Shown here piece by piece: positions 11,136 through 23,615 of a DNA stretch of 64,000 bases. The stretch covers positions 78,339,331 to 78,403,330 of the forward strand of contig OZ035960.1 of NCBI GenBank assembly GCA_964034945.1. Reading direction: 5' to 3'. The DNA is from Chrysopilus asiliformis (taxonomy: Eukaryota > Arthropoda > Insecta > Diptera > Rhagionidae). Under the pieces are notes generated by a model. The model saw nothing but the letters and a program-made list of their open reading frames with translations, made no database searches and was not told the DNA's origin. Position 1 is the stretch's first letter. Every line of letters starts with the position of its first letter. The position numbers and the translations under genes are program-made.

Positions 11136-12133
11136 GGGAATGTCGTAAAGGTTGGGACGGGTTTTGTTTGTGGCTCATAACTTTTTTCAATGCTAATATT
11201 TTTGGGCACTAACTGCACCGTTCGAAAGCTGTTTTAAATAGCTAACTTTTTGCAAACAAAATATATATAATTCCGATGCAAAAAAAAAAATCGCAGCCAA
11301 ATTTTTTGAATGTCTCTAAATCTTTAAAATAATTTTTTGTCGTAAGTTGGGACATCTCTTAAAAGCGCCCCCCAGTTTGGGAACCACGGATGTATTGTTT
11401 TAAATTTTCGCTTTTATTTCAATTTTAAATTTTTGTATAAACGCCATATAAAAACTTAAATTTCGAGAAGTATTTTGAGCTATTGCTAATATAAATCATA
11501 TTTCCATGGCCTACGATTGGTTTTCATATCTTCCTTAATAAGACGAATTCAGTAATCTTTAATTAAAGAGTTGTGGCGGGATCATTTAAAAACGTACTTT
11601 TTTTTTCTAATATATAGAAAAGTGATGGCTTTTTAAAGGGAGCTATAAATTCAGATAAAATCATTTATTATATAAACCATGAAAAGGTACCAGATTCATG
11701 GGCTGTGGTACTAGGGTACTAAATGAGTCAAAAAGGTACTAGATCTAGTCCCAACCCTGGTCCCAACTTATGAGTTTGACGCCATTTTTTATGATGGGAA
11801 AAACTAAAAAATGTCCGCACTATATGCAAAATACTCTTCGGATATGAAAATTTACTTAATTTATAATTCATTGAATTCATTTACCTTGCAATTTTGATGA
11901 AAAATACTTCATGGTGAAACCCCATCAATAAGAAATTTTTTCTACTCTTTGTAAACACACTGCTTGGTGTAGCTACAAGCAGCATGAGTAATCTCCCCGA
12001 AGTAACACGAAAAATGAGCTACAATTGAGACTAATTAATATTTGAAAATAATAACAAGTGGCAGCCGTGGAAAAAAAATCGAGGAAACGCTCTGTCCCAA
12101 CCGATACAGTGTCCCAATCTAAACGACATTCCC
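11136..12133. mobile_element. TIR element of about 1 kb, non-coding
   Basis: GGGAATGTCGTAAAGGTTGG at the left matches the inverted right end GGGAATGTCGTTTAGATTGG at about 20 of 23 positions over its full length. The flanks do not give an unambiguous duplication. The motif TTGGGAC recurs inside. No transposase frame is present. Confidence 0.5.
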
Positions 12134-12148
12134 ATATTAGTTCTTTTT

Positions 12149-13244
12149 ACTTTCTTCTACGGAGTATAATAAAGTATCGTATTCATGAAAAATTTCGACC
12201 TCTTAATTTTGCCTAAAAAACATTTCCCGATCACTCCTGAGTCGATTGGAGTCATATTAAAAAAATGTCGTTCTGTCTGTCAGCATGTGTGTCAGTCTGT
12301 GTGTCAGTCAGTGTGTCAGTTTGTGTGTCAGTCTGTGTGTCAGTCTGTGTGTCAGTCTGTGTGTCAGTCTGTGTGTCAGTCTGTGTGTCAGTCTGTGTGT
12401 CAGTCTGTGTGTCAGTCTGTCTGTCAGTCTGTCTGTCAGTCTGTCTGTCAGTCTGTCTGTCAGTCTGTCTGTCAGTCTCTGTCTGTCTGTCAGTCTGTCT
12501 GTCAGTCTGTGTACAAGATTTCTCAAAAACTAATAGAGCTAGCGCCATGAAATTTTATAGGCATGTTGGGTCCTGAAATGGGACGATCCTATCAAGTTTT
12601 GGTGGAAATCCGTTAACCGGAAGTATTCAAAATGGCGGTTTTTCAAAAATCACAATTTCGTTTTTCTCGATTTACTCCCAACTACGCGTTTTTAGTGGCC
12701 TTAAGTATGACAAAACTTGGAGAAAATAAAATTTCCCACACTTTTGTCTTTAGCTATAACTCGATATCTCAACCTGTTATCAAGATAAACCGTTATTTCC
12801 AAAAAAACAGTTTTTTGCGATTATCTCGAAAACTAACGGGTTTTTGCTGACTAAATGTATGAAGTGAATTAATGAGAATGGCATTCTGCACAATTTTGTC
12901 TTTTACCGTTATCCGTTATCTTTTACCGTTATTGAGATATTTTCATTAATATGTAAAAAATCATATTTTTGCGAATAATTTGCAAACTAACGGTTTTTCG
13001 ACAAATCAGTTAAAAGAATAATTAAAGATGTTAACATTTTCTACATTTTTGCCATTTACCGTAAATTGATATCTTTTACCGTTCTCAAGTTATCTCAAAT
13101 TTTGTACGTTTTTGATATTTTTGGATGAACCAACAAGTTATTGGGAGGTTGTATTGGGTTGACAATACGACAGAGCTATAACGTAAATTGCACAGGGTCG
13201 TAGATTTTGTAGAAGAAAGTTTTGTGTTGACCACAACTGATATT
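12149..13244 (+). mobile_element. Repeat family B copy 2 with expanded minisatellite
   Basis: It aligns end to end with the copy at 4715-5589 and has the same ACTTTCTTCTAC start and inverted internal copy. It differs mainly in a much longer internal array and a small duplication of the TTATCTTTTACCG motif near 12907. The serine/cysteine/valine-rich open frames on both strands are array translations. Confidence 0.7.
12270..12512 (+). repeat. GTGTGTCA/GTCTGTCA octanucleotide minisatellite
   Basis: Roughly 240 bp of 8-bp units. The left two thirds read mostly CAGTCTGTGTGT and the right third CAGTCTGTCTGT, so the array has two homogenised blocks. The equivalent array in copy 4715-5589 is only about 30 bp. 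Confidence 0.85.
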
Positions 13245-13587
13245 TTCTTTTGTACGACTTAAAAAATCACTAAAATGAATTATATTCTTAATACGACTAA
13301 TTACTATTCGCGATTTTTTAATGTTTGGTGTGAGAATTTCCACCACGGGCATTAATACCTAGTAAGCTGTTAATATTATTTGCTTAATGTTTTGGTACTG
13401 AACTACAAAGTTACTATGAATATTATTATTCTTTGCTTAGATAAATTTTTAATTCATCCCTTCTTGTAATTGTCAGAGAATCTTTTTTCCTCTGTCACAG
13501 TGAATATATTTTCTCTAATTATTTTTCATTTTTGAGACAAATACTACTTGGTCACTAACAAAGTGCTGTTTAAAAAAAAAGGTATCT

Positions 13588-14610
13588 GGCTCGCCCCCCT
13601 TGCCTCCTGCAGGGGCCCTCAAACTTTGTTTGAAACTTTTTTCTGGGGGTGGTAGGGGGTGTGTGTTACCTCAAATGAAAGGTAATGAAGAGTATATTCC
13701 AAAAATATATAGCATGATAGGGTTTCCCCCCTCACCATTCGATTTATAACCCACTGAAAAAAGTGGAATTCATGAAATGAGGGGAAAGACGAATTTTTTT
13801 TACCAAAAACTGCGCTCAGTAGTCCTCATAATAAAATGCAAAGAATCATAGAAATATCTCAATCCGTTTTCAAACTACATCAAAAAGTGTGAGGACAGTT
13901 TTCGCGGGAAAAATCAAAAAAAGACGAAACGGCGGCGGTGGCTAATAAGATAAATTGGTTTGTAGCTCAAGTATTTTTTCGTCAGAAAAGTGAGGTTATA
14001 TGAAAATTTTAAAATGAAATTTTGTAATTAAAACAGCGTCAGCAGTCATTTCAAACCACTTTTATAAGGTTTACGACCCGAAATTGTGCTAGTAAAAGTA
14101 GTTTTGTTGCAAAGTTTCACATTTTTTGATGGGGTATAAATCGAAGGGTGAGGGGGAAAACCCTATCATGCTATATATTTTTGGAATGCACTCTTCATTA
14201 CCTTTCATTTGAGGTACCACACCTTCCCCCCTACCACCCCCAGAAAAAAGTTTCATACAAGGTTTAGGCATAGAATAAGGAATATATAGAAAAAACTCTG
14301 CCGAACAAATTTTTGACAAATTTCCCCTTCGAAGGGGGGAAAATGTCCCTATCATTCACTAGCTACGACCTAAAAGTTAATTACTTTTAGACTAGGGAGC
14401 ACGAAGCAGAGAGAACATTTCTCGTCGTATACATTCAATGAGATGGAGGAATCGAATGGATATTTTTTTCCGTGTTACATCGGATCCTCTTGCTTCATCT
14501 CAAAGTGGAAAAATTTTCTCTAAAAATTTGTTCTAAGAGTTTATTCTCTAGATTATTTGTTCTCTGGTTTAGGCACCCCTGGATGGGGCAAGGGGGGCGA
14601 GCGACGGCTA
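13588..14610. mobile_element. Foldback element with long imperfect inverted arms
   Basis: GGCTCGCCCCCCTTGCCTCC at the left is inverted at about 14590-14610. The segment 13620-13750 (including CATGATAGGGTTTCCCCCCT) is inverted at 14130-14270. The two sets of arms enclose a non-coding centre. No transposase is present; the inverted arms would form a large hairpin. Confidence 0.55.
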
Positions 14611-14691
14611 AAAATACCCATTTTGGATCTGTACCCCTCTCTATACACGAAAAATCTGTAGTCTCATTGTCGGTAAACTGAACTTTAGCCC

Positions 14692-14950
14692 TGTTCGTCA
14701 TCCTGCCTTCACCATGATTCCAGGATCCGTTAAACTGATTTTTTCATTTGAATGCAAATTTGTATTGTGCTATTCTTATTTTACTCGTCCAGCAGTGCAC
14801 TTGTTTTAATTTGTTAGTCATCGGTTATTTGTTAATAAACTATCTTTACAATTATTAATATTTGTTTTGAATCAACATCTTCGAGGGAACATCCTAGCCA
14901 ACATAAAGACGACTGTTTTGGAAAATTGGAAAACGGCTAAGCTGAAAACA
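14692..14950 (+). repeat. BEL 5' LTR
   Basis: It begins TGTTCGTCATCC and ends GCTGAAAACA, the canonical TG...CA form. It differs from the right LTR at about five of 259 positions, including the terminal bases. TTAATAAACT-type AT-rich sequence near 14830 may be the polyadenylation region. Confidence 0.85.
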
Positions 14951-14951
14951 T

Positions 14952-14969
14952 TGGTCCTTCGAGCCGGAT
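14952..14969 (+). promoter_or_regulatory. Primer binding site, tRNA-Tyr type
   Basis: TGGTCCTTCGAGCCGGAT starts two bases after the LTR. It is complementary to the 3' end of a eukaryotic tRNA-Tyr, whose acceptor strand ends CCGGCTCGAAGGA before CCA. This would prime minus-strand DNA synthesis. Confidence 0.75.
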
Positions 14970-15203
14970 ACAGCCCCGAAATTTCATTGTTATCCCTTTC
15001 TGATTGGTTAATCTTCGAAGCTCTGAAATTAAAACGATTGTAACAAATTCCGTTCGTGACATAAGTGCAATTTCAATATCGATTAGACCGCGTCTAACTG
15101 TATAGTTGAATCATACAATTGGGTTTGGTTCGTGTTGAACAATTTCGGTTTATAATAAGTACGTTATTTTTCTTTGAACTAAAATTCAATTGATTACGTT
15201 GAA

Positions 15204-17954
15204 ATGGAAGATCTTTTGCTGTGCCAAGCAACAATGCGGGATCAATTTGCGTCATTTATGGCAAACTACCATAAAACTTCTCCCGAACATCTCACATTGG
15301 GTTACTTACGTGCGCGAAAGGAAGGTTTAGAGGCGTTATGGCATAAATTCGATGAAGCACACACACACGTATAATGAGTATCGCCCGAATTCACAATGTT
15401 GTCCCGGACCACGTGTACTTTAAAGAAAATCATTACGACCAGTTCGAGGAGTATTATTTTGTGTACAGGGGATCCCTACAAGATCGTATTCAGCAAGTTC
15501 TTCATTCAGTCAGGATTCTCCCGACGCAAACCGATCCGTGTTGCGAGAGCTCCAATTAGCAATTCCCAACAATGACATAAAACTTCCCCCTATTACATTG
15601 CCTACGTTCAGCGGTAACTACAAGGAATGGACTTCATATCGCGACCTTTTCCAATCCATAATACATTCCAATAAATCACTCTCGAATGTGCAAAAGCTTC
15701 ATTATTTAAAAACGAGTGTTTCTGGGGAGGCCAGCGAAATTTTATGTCATTTTTCTATCGCGGACGCAAATTATAGTACCGCTTGGGAGACATTGTGTCG
15801 TCGCTTTGAAAATAAACGGTTTCTAATAAATTCACAGTTACAAGCGCTATTCTTACAGCCAACAATGAAAGAAGAGTCCGCAAATGCATTGAAACGAATT
15901 TTGAATATCAGTTCTGAATGTTTATCGTGTTTGCAAAATTTGGGAATTGATATTACGAGTTGGGACGTTTTCATTATTTTTTTAATTGTTCAACGTTTAC
16001 CATCCACTACGCATCGTGCTTGGGAGCAATCGATCAGCAAGAATTCTAATTTACCGACACTAGCAGAATTTTTCGCTTTCTTAGAATCAAGGTTTAGAAC
16101 TTTAGAGGTTGTCAATACTTCTAACCCTGATCGAAATCCTGTTCAGCGAAAACCCCCGCACGACAGCACACATAAGCAAAGTTTTCATAACACGAATAAG
16201 GCAGTTTTGTGCAGCATGTGCAAAGGACCTCATCCAGTCCGTTCTTGTACGAAATTTTTGCAAATGGATGTAGCAAATCGGCAAAACGTCGTTAGAAGCA
16301 AAGGTTGGTGCTATAATTGTTTGGCGCAAAGTCACGGTGTTAACAAATGTTCTAGCGCCAGAAATTGTATGCATTGCGGGCGTCGTGACCACACACTTTT
16401 GCATCTTGAAACTTCTACAACTGCTAGCACCCTTTCGTCATATACCAATAGTGTTATGCCCACTAACCAGTCTATTCCTTCCGTAACATCGCACGATTCC
16501 CGAACTTCGTCATCTCGTGATTGCCCTAATAACAATGTTGCGCAACAATCCCGGAGCCTTCCCTCAGCAGGCCCATCTACTTCGTCTAACTGCATGAACA
16601 TGACAGTTCCAGGCTATCGGGACTCACCCCAAACTTCCAATCACAAAAATATCCAGACTTTATTAGCCACCGCCCTCATCGACGTTCAAGCCCCGGATGG
16701 ATCGAGACATATTCTACGAGCCCTCATCGATTCGGGATCCCAGACTTCGTTCATTACTGAAGCTGTGGCCCAAAGACTCAGGCTACCCCGAGCCCCCACT
16801 GTCGAGTCAATCACAGGATTAGGTGGTACAAAAACTGGATATTCCAAATCAGTCATCCATCTCAAGATGTTTTCTCGCATTAACGTTTTTAATTTGTCAA
16901 TTACAGTCGTGCCCTTGCGGACCCTCAGCAATCTTCTACCGTCATATCAAGTTCCAAAAACCGAAAGCAATCTATTTCAACATTTGGAATTAGCGGACCC
17001 GTTTTACTATAAGCCTCATGGAATTGAAGCCTTATTGGGAGCGGATGTTTTTGCCGATATTATTCAACCTGAGCTATACTCACTTGAAAATTCTGAGTTG
17101 ATAGCTCAAAAAACTATCCTAGGGTGGATAATTTTAGGACGATACAACGCAGAACCGGCTACAATGAAGAACGTTGCGGTCTTCTTCAATCAACAAGATT
17201 TAAATGCAGAACTTCAAAAATTTTGGCAATTAGAAGAACCTAGTTCGACGCCCATTGAATCTCCAAAGGACGAATATTGTGAGCAGTTCTACGCTAAAAC
17301 CCACATCAGATCAGGGAGCGGACGCTACATCGTGCGACTTCCATTTCTACCCGATCGTGCTCCTTTAGGTTCATCCCGGAAGATTGCCGTCAGTCGTCTA
17401 TACTCGTTAGAAAAGAAATTCGCTCAACAACCACATCTTCGCAAAGCCTACTCGGCGGTCATCCAAGAATATCTTGATTTGGGCCACATGGAGGAGATCG
17501 ACTCGTCAACTATAGGTAGCAATCATGAAAATTTTTACCTTCCACATCACCCCGTTTTCAAACTAGATAGTTCGACTACCAAACTTCGCGTTGTATTTAA
17601 CGCTTCCAGCAAGACTAGCAACGGAGTGTCCCTAAATGATATTCTTTTTGTCGGACCATCCTTACAACAAGATTTACCACAGGTTTTGTGCCGTTGGCGA
17701 AAACACGGCATAGTGTTTGTGGCTGACGTAGAGAAGATGTATCGCCAAATCGACGTTCACAACGAGGATCGTGATTCTCAACGACTAGTTTGGCGGTCAG
17801 AAAGTGATGGCCTCATAAAGGACTTTCGACTTAGAACAGTAACTTTTGGCATTCGACCAGCAGCATACCTGGCCATTCGCACTCTACGCCAGTTGGCTTT
17901 CGATGAAAGGAATCAATTTCCAAAAGGGGCAGAAATTGTGTTACACGATACCTA
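15204..17954 (+). pseudogene. BEL gag-protease-RT (N-terminal part)
   Basis: The ATG at 15204 opens the Gag frame. It is broken near 15355-15372, where an AC dinucleotide run has slipped, and again near 15505-15535; from there it is open to 17954. In order one sees the Gag capsid-like region (GNYKEWTSYRDLF), two zinc-knuckle-like CxxC...H...C clusters at about 16210-16400, the retropepsin motif LIDSGSQTSFIT at about 16722, and the first RT blocks (VVFNASSKTSNG, FVADVEKMYRQI). The 813-codon frame seems to start at a GTG only because the upstream frameshift cuts it off. The frame ends at the Tyr codon of the YxDD box, where the mariner inserted. Confidence 0.85.
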
Positions 17955-19241
17955 CGAGGGCAGTCCGATAAGTACTTAGCCTCGCCGCCCGATGGCGCCA
18001 CTATCGCAGGAGAAATTTACTATCGTGTAGTACATTCTCATAGACGGCTACAGTCAAAATTTCAGCCGAATCGAACTCGTAGTTTTGTTTTGACCGCGTA
18101 TGGAAGTGGGCGTCTGCGGATTTCAGAAAAATGGAAAAAGAGCAATATCGGTCGGTGATTCGATTCTTGTTTCTGGAAGGGAAATCGCGCAGAGAAATCA
18201 AAGAGCGCTTGGATGCTGTGTACGGTGACTCTTCTCCTTCGATGGCGACCGTCAAAAATTGGTGTAACGAGTTTCAACGTGGTCGCACGTCGGTTTTTGA
18301 TGAGCCACGCCCAGGTACTACGAAAACGGCTACCACGGAGGATAACATAACAAAAATCCACGACCTCGTATTGGCAGACCGCCGATTGAAGGTGCGCGAG
18401 ATAGCTGAGACAGTAGGCATCTCAAAAGACCGCGTGGGTCATATCCTGCATGAAATTTTGGGCATGAGAAAGCTGTCGGCGTGATGGGTGCCGCGTTTGC
18501 TCACTCCGGACAACAAGCGCAACCGTGAAACCACTTCACAGCAGTGTTTGACGCTGTTTAAGCACAATCCGAAGGAGTTTCTGCGTCGTTTCGTGACCGT
18601 CGACGAAACATGGATCCACTGGTACACACCAGAGACTAAGGAACAGTCGAAACAGTGGACTTTACCCGGCGAACGTGCTCCGAAGAAGGCGAAGACTGTC
18701 CTAGCTGCCGGAAAGGTGATGGCCACCGTTTTCTGGGATTCACAAGGTGTGATCTACATCGACTACCTGGAGAAGGGCAAAACGATCACAGGGCTCTACT
18801 ATACCGAATTATTGGGCCGATTCGACGCCGAATTGCAGAAAAAACGGCCCCATTTGGCGAAGAAAAAAGTGCTCTTCCACCATGACAACGCACCGGTTCA
18901 CACCTCCGCCGTCGCCACGGCCAAATTGGTCGAATTGGGCTACGAACTGCTGCCCAACCACCGTATTCTCCAGATTTGGCACCGTGCGACTTCTTTTTGT
19001 TTCCAAACTTGAAAAAGTCACTCGCCGGGCAGAAATTTGAGTCGAATGAGGAGGTCATCGCCGCTACGGAGGCCTACTTTGCAGACCTCGAGAAAACGTA
19101 TTTTTCAGACGGGTTAAAGAAGTTGGAGCATCGCTGGTTCAAGTGTATCGTGCTAAAAGGAGACTATGTTGAGAAATAAATGGGCACTTTTCCAAAATTT
19201 TCGTTTTTTTTGTAGGCTAAGTACTTATCGGACTGCCCACG
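17955..19241 (+). mobile_element. Mariner transposon inserted in the BEL RT
   Basis: The 1287-bp element has 28-bp TIRs with one mismatch (left CGAGGGCAGTCCGATAAGTA; right the inverse beginning CGTGGGCAGTCC). It is flanked by TA at 17953-17954 and 19242-19243. Removing it with one TA rejoins the RT frame. Length, TIR and TA duplication are typical of mariner. Confidence 0.92.
18131..19179 (+). pseudogene. Mariner transposase (DD34D), two lesions
   Basis: The frame opens MEKEQYRSVIRFLFLEGKS with the paired HTH region to about residue 110. It then carries the linker WVPRLL, the first Asp in VDETWIHWY, the second in HHDNAPVHTS, and the third in the SPDL-APCDFF block, for a D34D catalytic triad. 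Two lesions disable it: a TGA at 18482-18484 just before WVPRLL, which a single transition could cause, and a one-base-type frameshift near 18960 just before the third Asp. The C-terminus (LKGDYVEK then stop at 19179) is intact. So few lesions suggest a fairly young copy. Confidence 0.88.
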
Positions 19242-19496
19242 TACGTTGACGACATCATGTCAGGGGCTGATAATGTTGAAGAAGCCAGGGACTGCAGATC
19301 GCAAACCGAGTTACTTTTAGAAGCCGGAGGGTTTCAATTGCGGAAATAGGCATCAAATTGCTCCTCAGTCATCAGCGGTATTCCTGAAGATCGTCTAGCC
19401 ACAAAATTGCCGATGGAATTGCAATCTCCAACTAACATAAAAACACTCGGTCTTCAGTGGGACCCCATGTTGGACAATCCCTTCTACCAAGTGGAT
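19242..19496 (+). pseudogene. BEL RT fragment between mariner and LINE
   Basis: It continues directly from the Tyr codon lost to the mariner with the VDDIMSG part of the RT catalytic box, followed by thumb-region sequence (KTLGLQWDPML). A frameshift lies near 19345. It ends where the LINE begins at about 19497. Confidence 0.8.
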
Positions 19497-20934
19497 ATAA
19501 ATAATTATAGACCAATTGCTAAACTTTCTCCCGTCGCAAAAATATTCGAGTCAATGGTTTGCGGTAAATCCATATTGTGATTTTCAGTGTAAATCCATAT
19601 TGAGTGATAACCAACATGGTTTTATTAAAGGGAGATCTACTACAACTAACTTAGTAGAATTTACTAATGTATGCTTAACCGAAATGGAGGCTGGGAACCG
19701 CATTGACTGTGTTTACACTGACTTTTGCAAAGCATTTGATAAGTTACCTTACACTATATTATTATTCAAATTGAAATGTGCCGGTTTTCCGATAACTATA
19801 TTACGTTGGATAGAATCCTATCTCACTAACAGATCTTTTTAAGTACTATTGAAGTCATCGCTCTCCAACAGTGTTAATGTGTTGTCCGGTGTACCGCAAG
19901 GTAGTCACCTAGGTCCTTTATTGTTTAATTTATTCATTAACGATGTATTTTTACTGATAAAAAATGTATCTGTTCTAGGGTTCGCTGACGACTTGAAACT
20001 TTTTAAGATTATTCGTGATGAACATGACACACTTGCTCTGCAAGAAAGCCTTTTTGCATTTTGTAAATGGTGTGATAAAAATCGGTTAACACTAAATGTG
20101 CCTAAATGTTCAGTAATCTCTTTTAAACGTAATGCTATCGAAAATGTACTTACAAACTATACCTTAAATGACTCAATAATCACCTGTTCTAATAAAATCA
20201 ATGACCTCGGGGTGTTACTTGACGAAAAGCTGAATTTTCAGTCACATATAAATAACATCATTATCCGTGCAAACTCAATGCTGGGTTTTGTGAAGCGTTG
20301 GTCAAGGGAAATTAGCGATCCTTATGTTTTAAAAGTGTTGTTTTGTTCACTTGTCCGTCCCATACTTGAATACGCTTGCGTAGTTTGGACACCGTACTAT
20401 AATAAACATATTTCACGCCTTGAATCGGTTCAGAAGCGATTTTTACGATTTGCTCTAAGATCTTTGCCATGGAATGATCGTTTAATTCTTCCACCTTATG
20501 AGGAAAGACTTAGACTTTTACATATGTCGTCACTTAGTCAACGTAGAGATATGTTAAGTGTTATTTCTATAAATGATTTATTGTCCGGTAATATCAACTC
20601 TTCGAACCTTTTATCTTTGCTGAATCTTCGATCAAGTTGTCGGGCTACCAGGGATAAACCACTTATTTATCTGGACATTCATAAAACAAATTATGGTCAC
20701 TTTAAACCAATGTCTGCCATGAGCAGGCTTTATAATAATTGCTCCAATAAAATTAATTTTAATCAATGTAAAAAAGCAATTAAAAATACTTTACAATCAA
20801 ATATATAAGGATAATATTAAATCTTTACATAGTTTTGTTATATTCAGATAGTTAATGTTATAATATGCTATATAAATTGTTATATTCAGATGGTTAATAC
20901 TGTACCTGTTGAAATAAATAAATAAAAAGAAAAT
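19497..20934 (+). mobile_element. 5'-truncated Jockey/CR1-like LINE
   Basis: It begins in the middle of an RT domain (NYRPIAKLSPVAKIFES) and ends in an AAATAAATAAATAAAAAG tail, after which the BEL pol frame resumes. 5' truncation plus a simple A/T-rich tail is the usual outcome of target-primed reverse transcription. Exact edges are uncertain because both junctions are A/T-rich. Confidence 0.8.
19500..20808 (+). pseudogene. LINE reverse transcriptase, C-terminal two thirds
   Basis: Visible RT blocks are QHGFIKGRSTTTNL, VYTDFCKAFDK, GVPQGSHLGPLLFNLFIND and the catalytic FADDLKLF, followed by the thumb (NDLGVLLDEKLNF) and a C-terminal tail to the stop at 20808. A small local duplication near 19555-19600 (the TAAATCCATATTG motif appears twice) introduces a stop, and another stop lies at 19840. 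The endonuclease and ORF1 are absent. The enzyme family copies its own RNA into nicked DNA. Confidence 0.82.
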
Positions 20935-23176
20935 GCGTTTACGAAACGAAAAGTATTATCAATCATATCCAAACTATACGATCCTCTTGGATGGATAGCT
21001 CCTACCATCTTGATTGCTAAGATATTTATTCAAAAGCTTTGGCTTGAAAGCGTCTCTTGGGACGATCCGTTGCCCAACTCTTTAGCATTTCAATGGAAGC
21101 GGTATCAAAATGACTTGGTCAAAATAAAGGACATCAGGTTGCCCCGTTGGCTTCATTGGACCCCAGACTTGAATTCTATTCAATTACACGGCTATTGCGA
21201 TGCTTCGGAGGCTTGCTACACCGCATCCGTTTACATGAGAGCAGTTGATCGGTACAATCAAATACACGTCAATTTACTCATCGCCAAGACTCGAGTTGCT
21301 ACCATAAAATCGGTATCCTTACCCCGTTTGGAATTGTGTGGGGCTGTTTTACTTTCCAAAGTGTTGCAAGACATCCAACGTTTAATGGACTTTGAGAACA
21401 TACCCCTTTTTGCATGGACCGATTCAGCTATCGTTTTGACCTGGATTCGAAATCGACCCAAACGTTTCTCGACATTTGTCTCCAATAGAATTTCCGAGAT
21501 TCACGACAAAGTCGGACCCACCATATGGCGTCATGTCCGGAGCGAGCATAACCCCGCTGATCACGCTTCCCGAGGTCTTTCTCCTGGTAAACTAAAAGAC
21601 TGTGTTCAGTGGTGGAATGGTCCCGAATGGCTGCTCCAGCCAGAAAACCACTGGCCGACCGAAGATTTACCTATTCCCAAAGAAAGCCTTCTAGAGATTC
21701 GTAAAATCAAAGCGTGCTATCTTTCGTTCGCTCAAGACCCAGATGAAGATGTAGCTCTGCGAATATTGAGTCGTTGTTCTTCGCTATTACGTGCAATTAG
21801 AGTTACTGCTTGGATTAAACGCTCTATATCTAAATGGTGTCACCGCGGTAATGATCTGTCAGAGGATCTAGAAACAGAGGAGTTGAAATGGGCAAGGATC
21901 TTTCTGAAACGCAACGAACAACGTGTACATTTTGCGGAAGATATAGACAACTTTCAACATGGTGACCTTCTAGGATCCAAAAGTAAACTCTTATCCTTAA
22001 ATCCATTCATCGACGACGACGGCCTTTTGAGAGTTGGTGGCCGATTACACAACGCAGAGATTTCATACGAGGCCAAGCATCCCATTATTTTACCACATAC
22101 TGGATGTCTCACTACATTAGTTTTGTGTAGTGCTCATACTAAAACTTTGCACGGGGGAACCACACTAACCCTAGCAACTCTAAGACAAGAATTTTGGGTT
22201 CTTAAACCCCGCAGTGCCGTCCAAAGTTTTATGCATAAATGTATTTCTTGTTTTCGTCTGCGCAAAGAAGTAGGACAGCAATTGATGGGAAGTTTGCCTA
22301 CATCAAGGACTTTAGTTGGTCGCGCCTTCAGCCAAGTCGGAGTCGATTATGCTGGACCCATCGACGTACGGATGTCCAAAAGTCGGGGCTGTAGGTGCTA
22401 CAAAGGATATATATGCATCTTTATTTGCTTTTCCACAAAAGCCATACACATCGAAACAGCAAGCGACTTAACCTCGGAGGCATTTCTAGCTGCATTTCGT
22501 CGTTTTATTTCGCGGCGTGGCTTATGTGCACATATGTATTCTGATTGCGGGACCAACTTCATAGGAGCAAATAATCAATTCGCTAAAGATCAAGCTACGT
22601 CAAGCTAAAAATCATATTGCTCCTTTACTAGCCAATGATGGCGTGAAGTGGCATTTCATTCCCCCGAGTTCACCCCACTTCGGAGGCTTGTGGGAAGCGG
22701 GGGTGAAATCTATTAAATTTCATTTACGACGGGTTATCGGCAATTCGACCCTCACCTTTGAAGAATTAACTACCGTGTTCTACCAGATAGAAGCGTGCTT
22801 GAATTCGCGGCCGTTGTGCCCACTTTCAGATGATCCTGCTGATCTTAGTTGCCTGACTCCAGGGCACTTTTTGATAGGCAGTGCTCTTCTAGCACCTCCA
22901 GAACCTGACTATACAAATCAAAATATACAGGGACTACGGAGATGGCACCTCCTACAAAGATTACGTCAGGATTTCTGGCAACGTTGGAGCTCCGAAAATT
23001 TAACGCGATTACAAGCTCGCCCAAAATGGAATCGTGTCGAACACAATTTGCAAGTCAACGATTTAGTTCTGATAAAGGATGAGCGAATACCTCCTTTAAA
23101 ATGGCTTCTAGGACGTGTAGTCGAAATTCATCCCGGTCGAGACGGCCTGGTTCGCATAGCCACCGTTCGTACGTAG
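20935..23176 (+). pseudogene. BEL pol: RT end, RNase H, integrase
   Basis: It resumes with the Pao-type motif KLYDPLGWIAPT. RNase H follows (HGYCDASEACY, LPRLELCGAVLLSK, WTDSAIVLTWI, HNPADHASRG). Then comes integrase with an H/C zinc-binding region (CISCFRLR), catalytic Asp in VGVDYAGP and SDCGTNFIG, and Glu in GLWEAGVKSIK, closing with the C-terminal domain found in BEL/Pao proteins (PPLKWLLGRV). A frameshift near 22600 splits the integrase between the second Asp and the Glu. The stop is at about 23174. Confidence 0.88.
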
Positions 23177-23615
23177 AATTCAACATTTACGCGTCCGGTA
23201 ACTAAACTATGTCGATTACCCATCGAAACATCACAATGAAATGCCTGTCTACATTCTAGACCGGTGCTAGAATTATGAACTTCATTTTTAAAAAGGACAA
23301 TATGTATGTGTTTTTTTTGTGCAATTATTCGATACCTCATGCAGACAGTAAAATTTATAAATGATAATGAACTTTAACATTAAACGTAAATTCAGTTAAA
23401 TCAGGACCAGATCAGAGTAATAACCAATCACTTCCCTCCTAGCTATCCTTCATTCCAATTCCGTTTCAACCCACTTTAGCGAAATCAGCCGGCTTTGTTA
23501 CAACGCCATGGTATCCCAATCCGGGATAACTTCTCCGTACGCTGCCACGCCAACCCGCTGGAATTTGGATGTCATCAAGGATTGCTTGAACCTTCCGGTT
23601 CAAGGGGGCCCAGAA
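23177..23615 (+). other. BEL 3' untranslated region and polypurine tract
   Basis: No coding potential. The last bases before the LTR, AAGGGGGCCCAGAA, are the purine-rich tract expected to prime plus-strand synthesis. Confidence 0.6.

Noticed and set aside
12185..12576. CQSVCQSV- and [12 protein letters not shown] frames of 70-120 codons
   Set aside because: Pure translation of the octanucleotide minisatellite in five overlapping frames.
18439..19058. Minus-strand frames of 70-95 codons in the mariner
   Set aside because: Shadows of the plus-strand transposase, with no recognisable domain.
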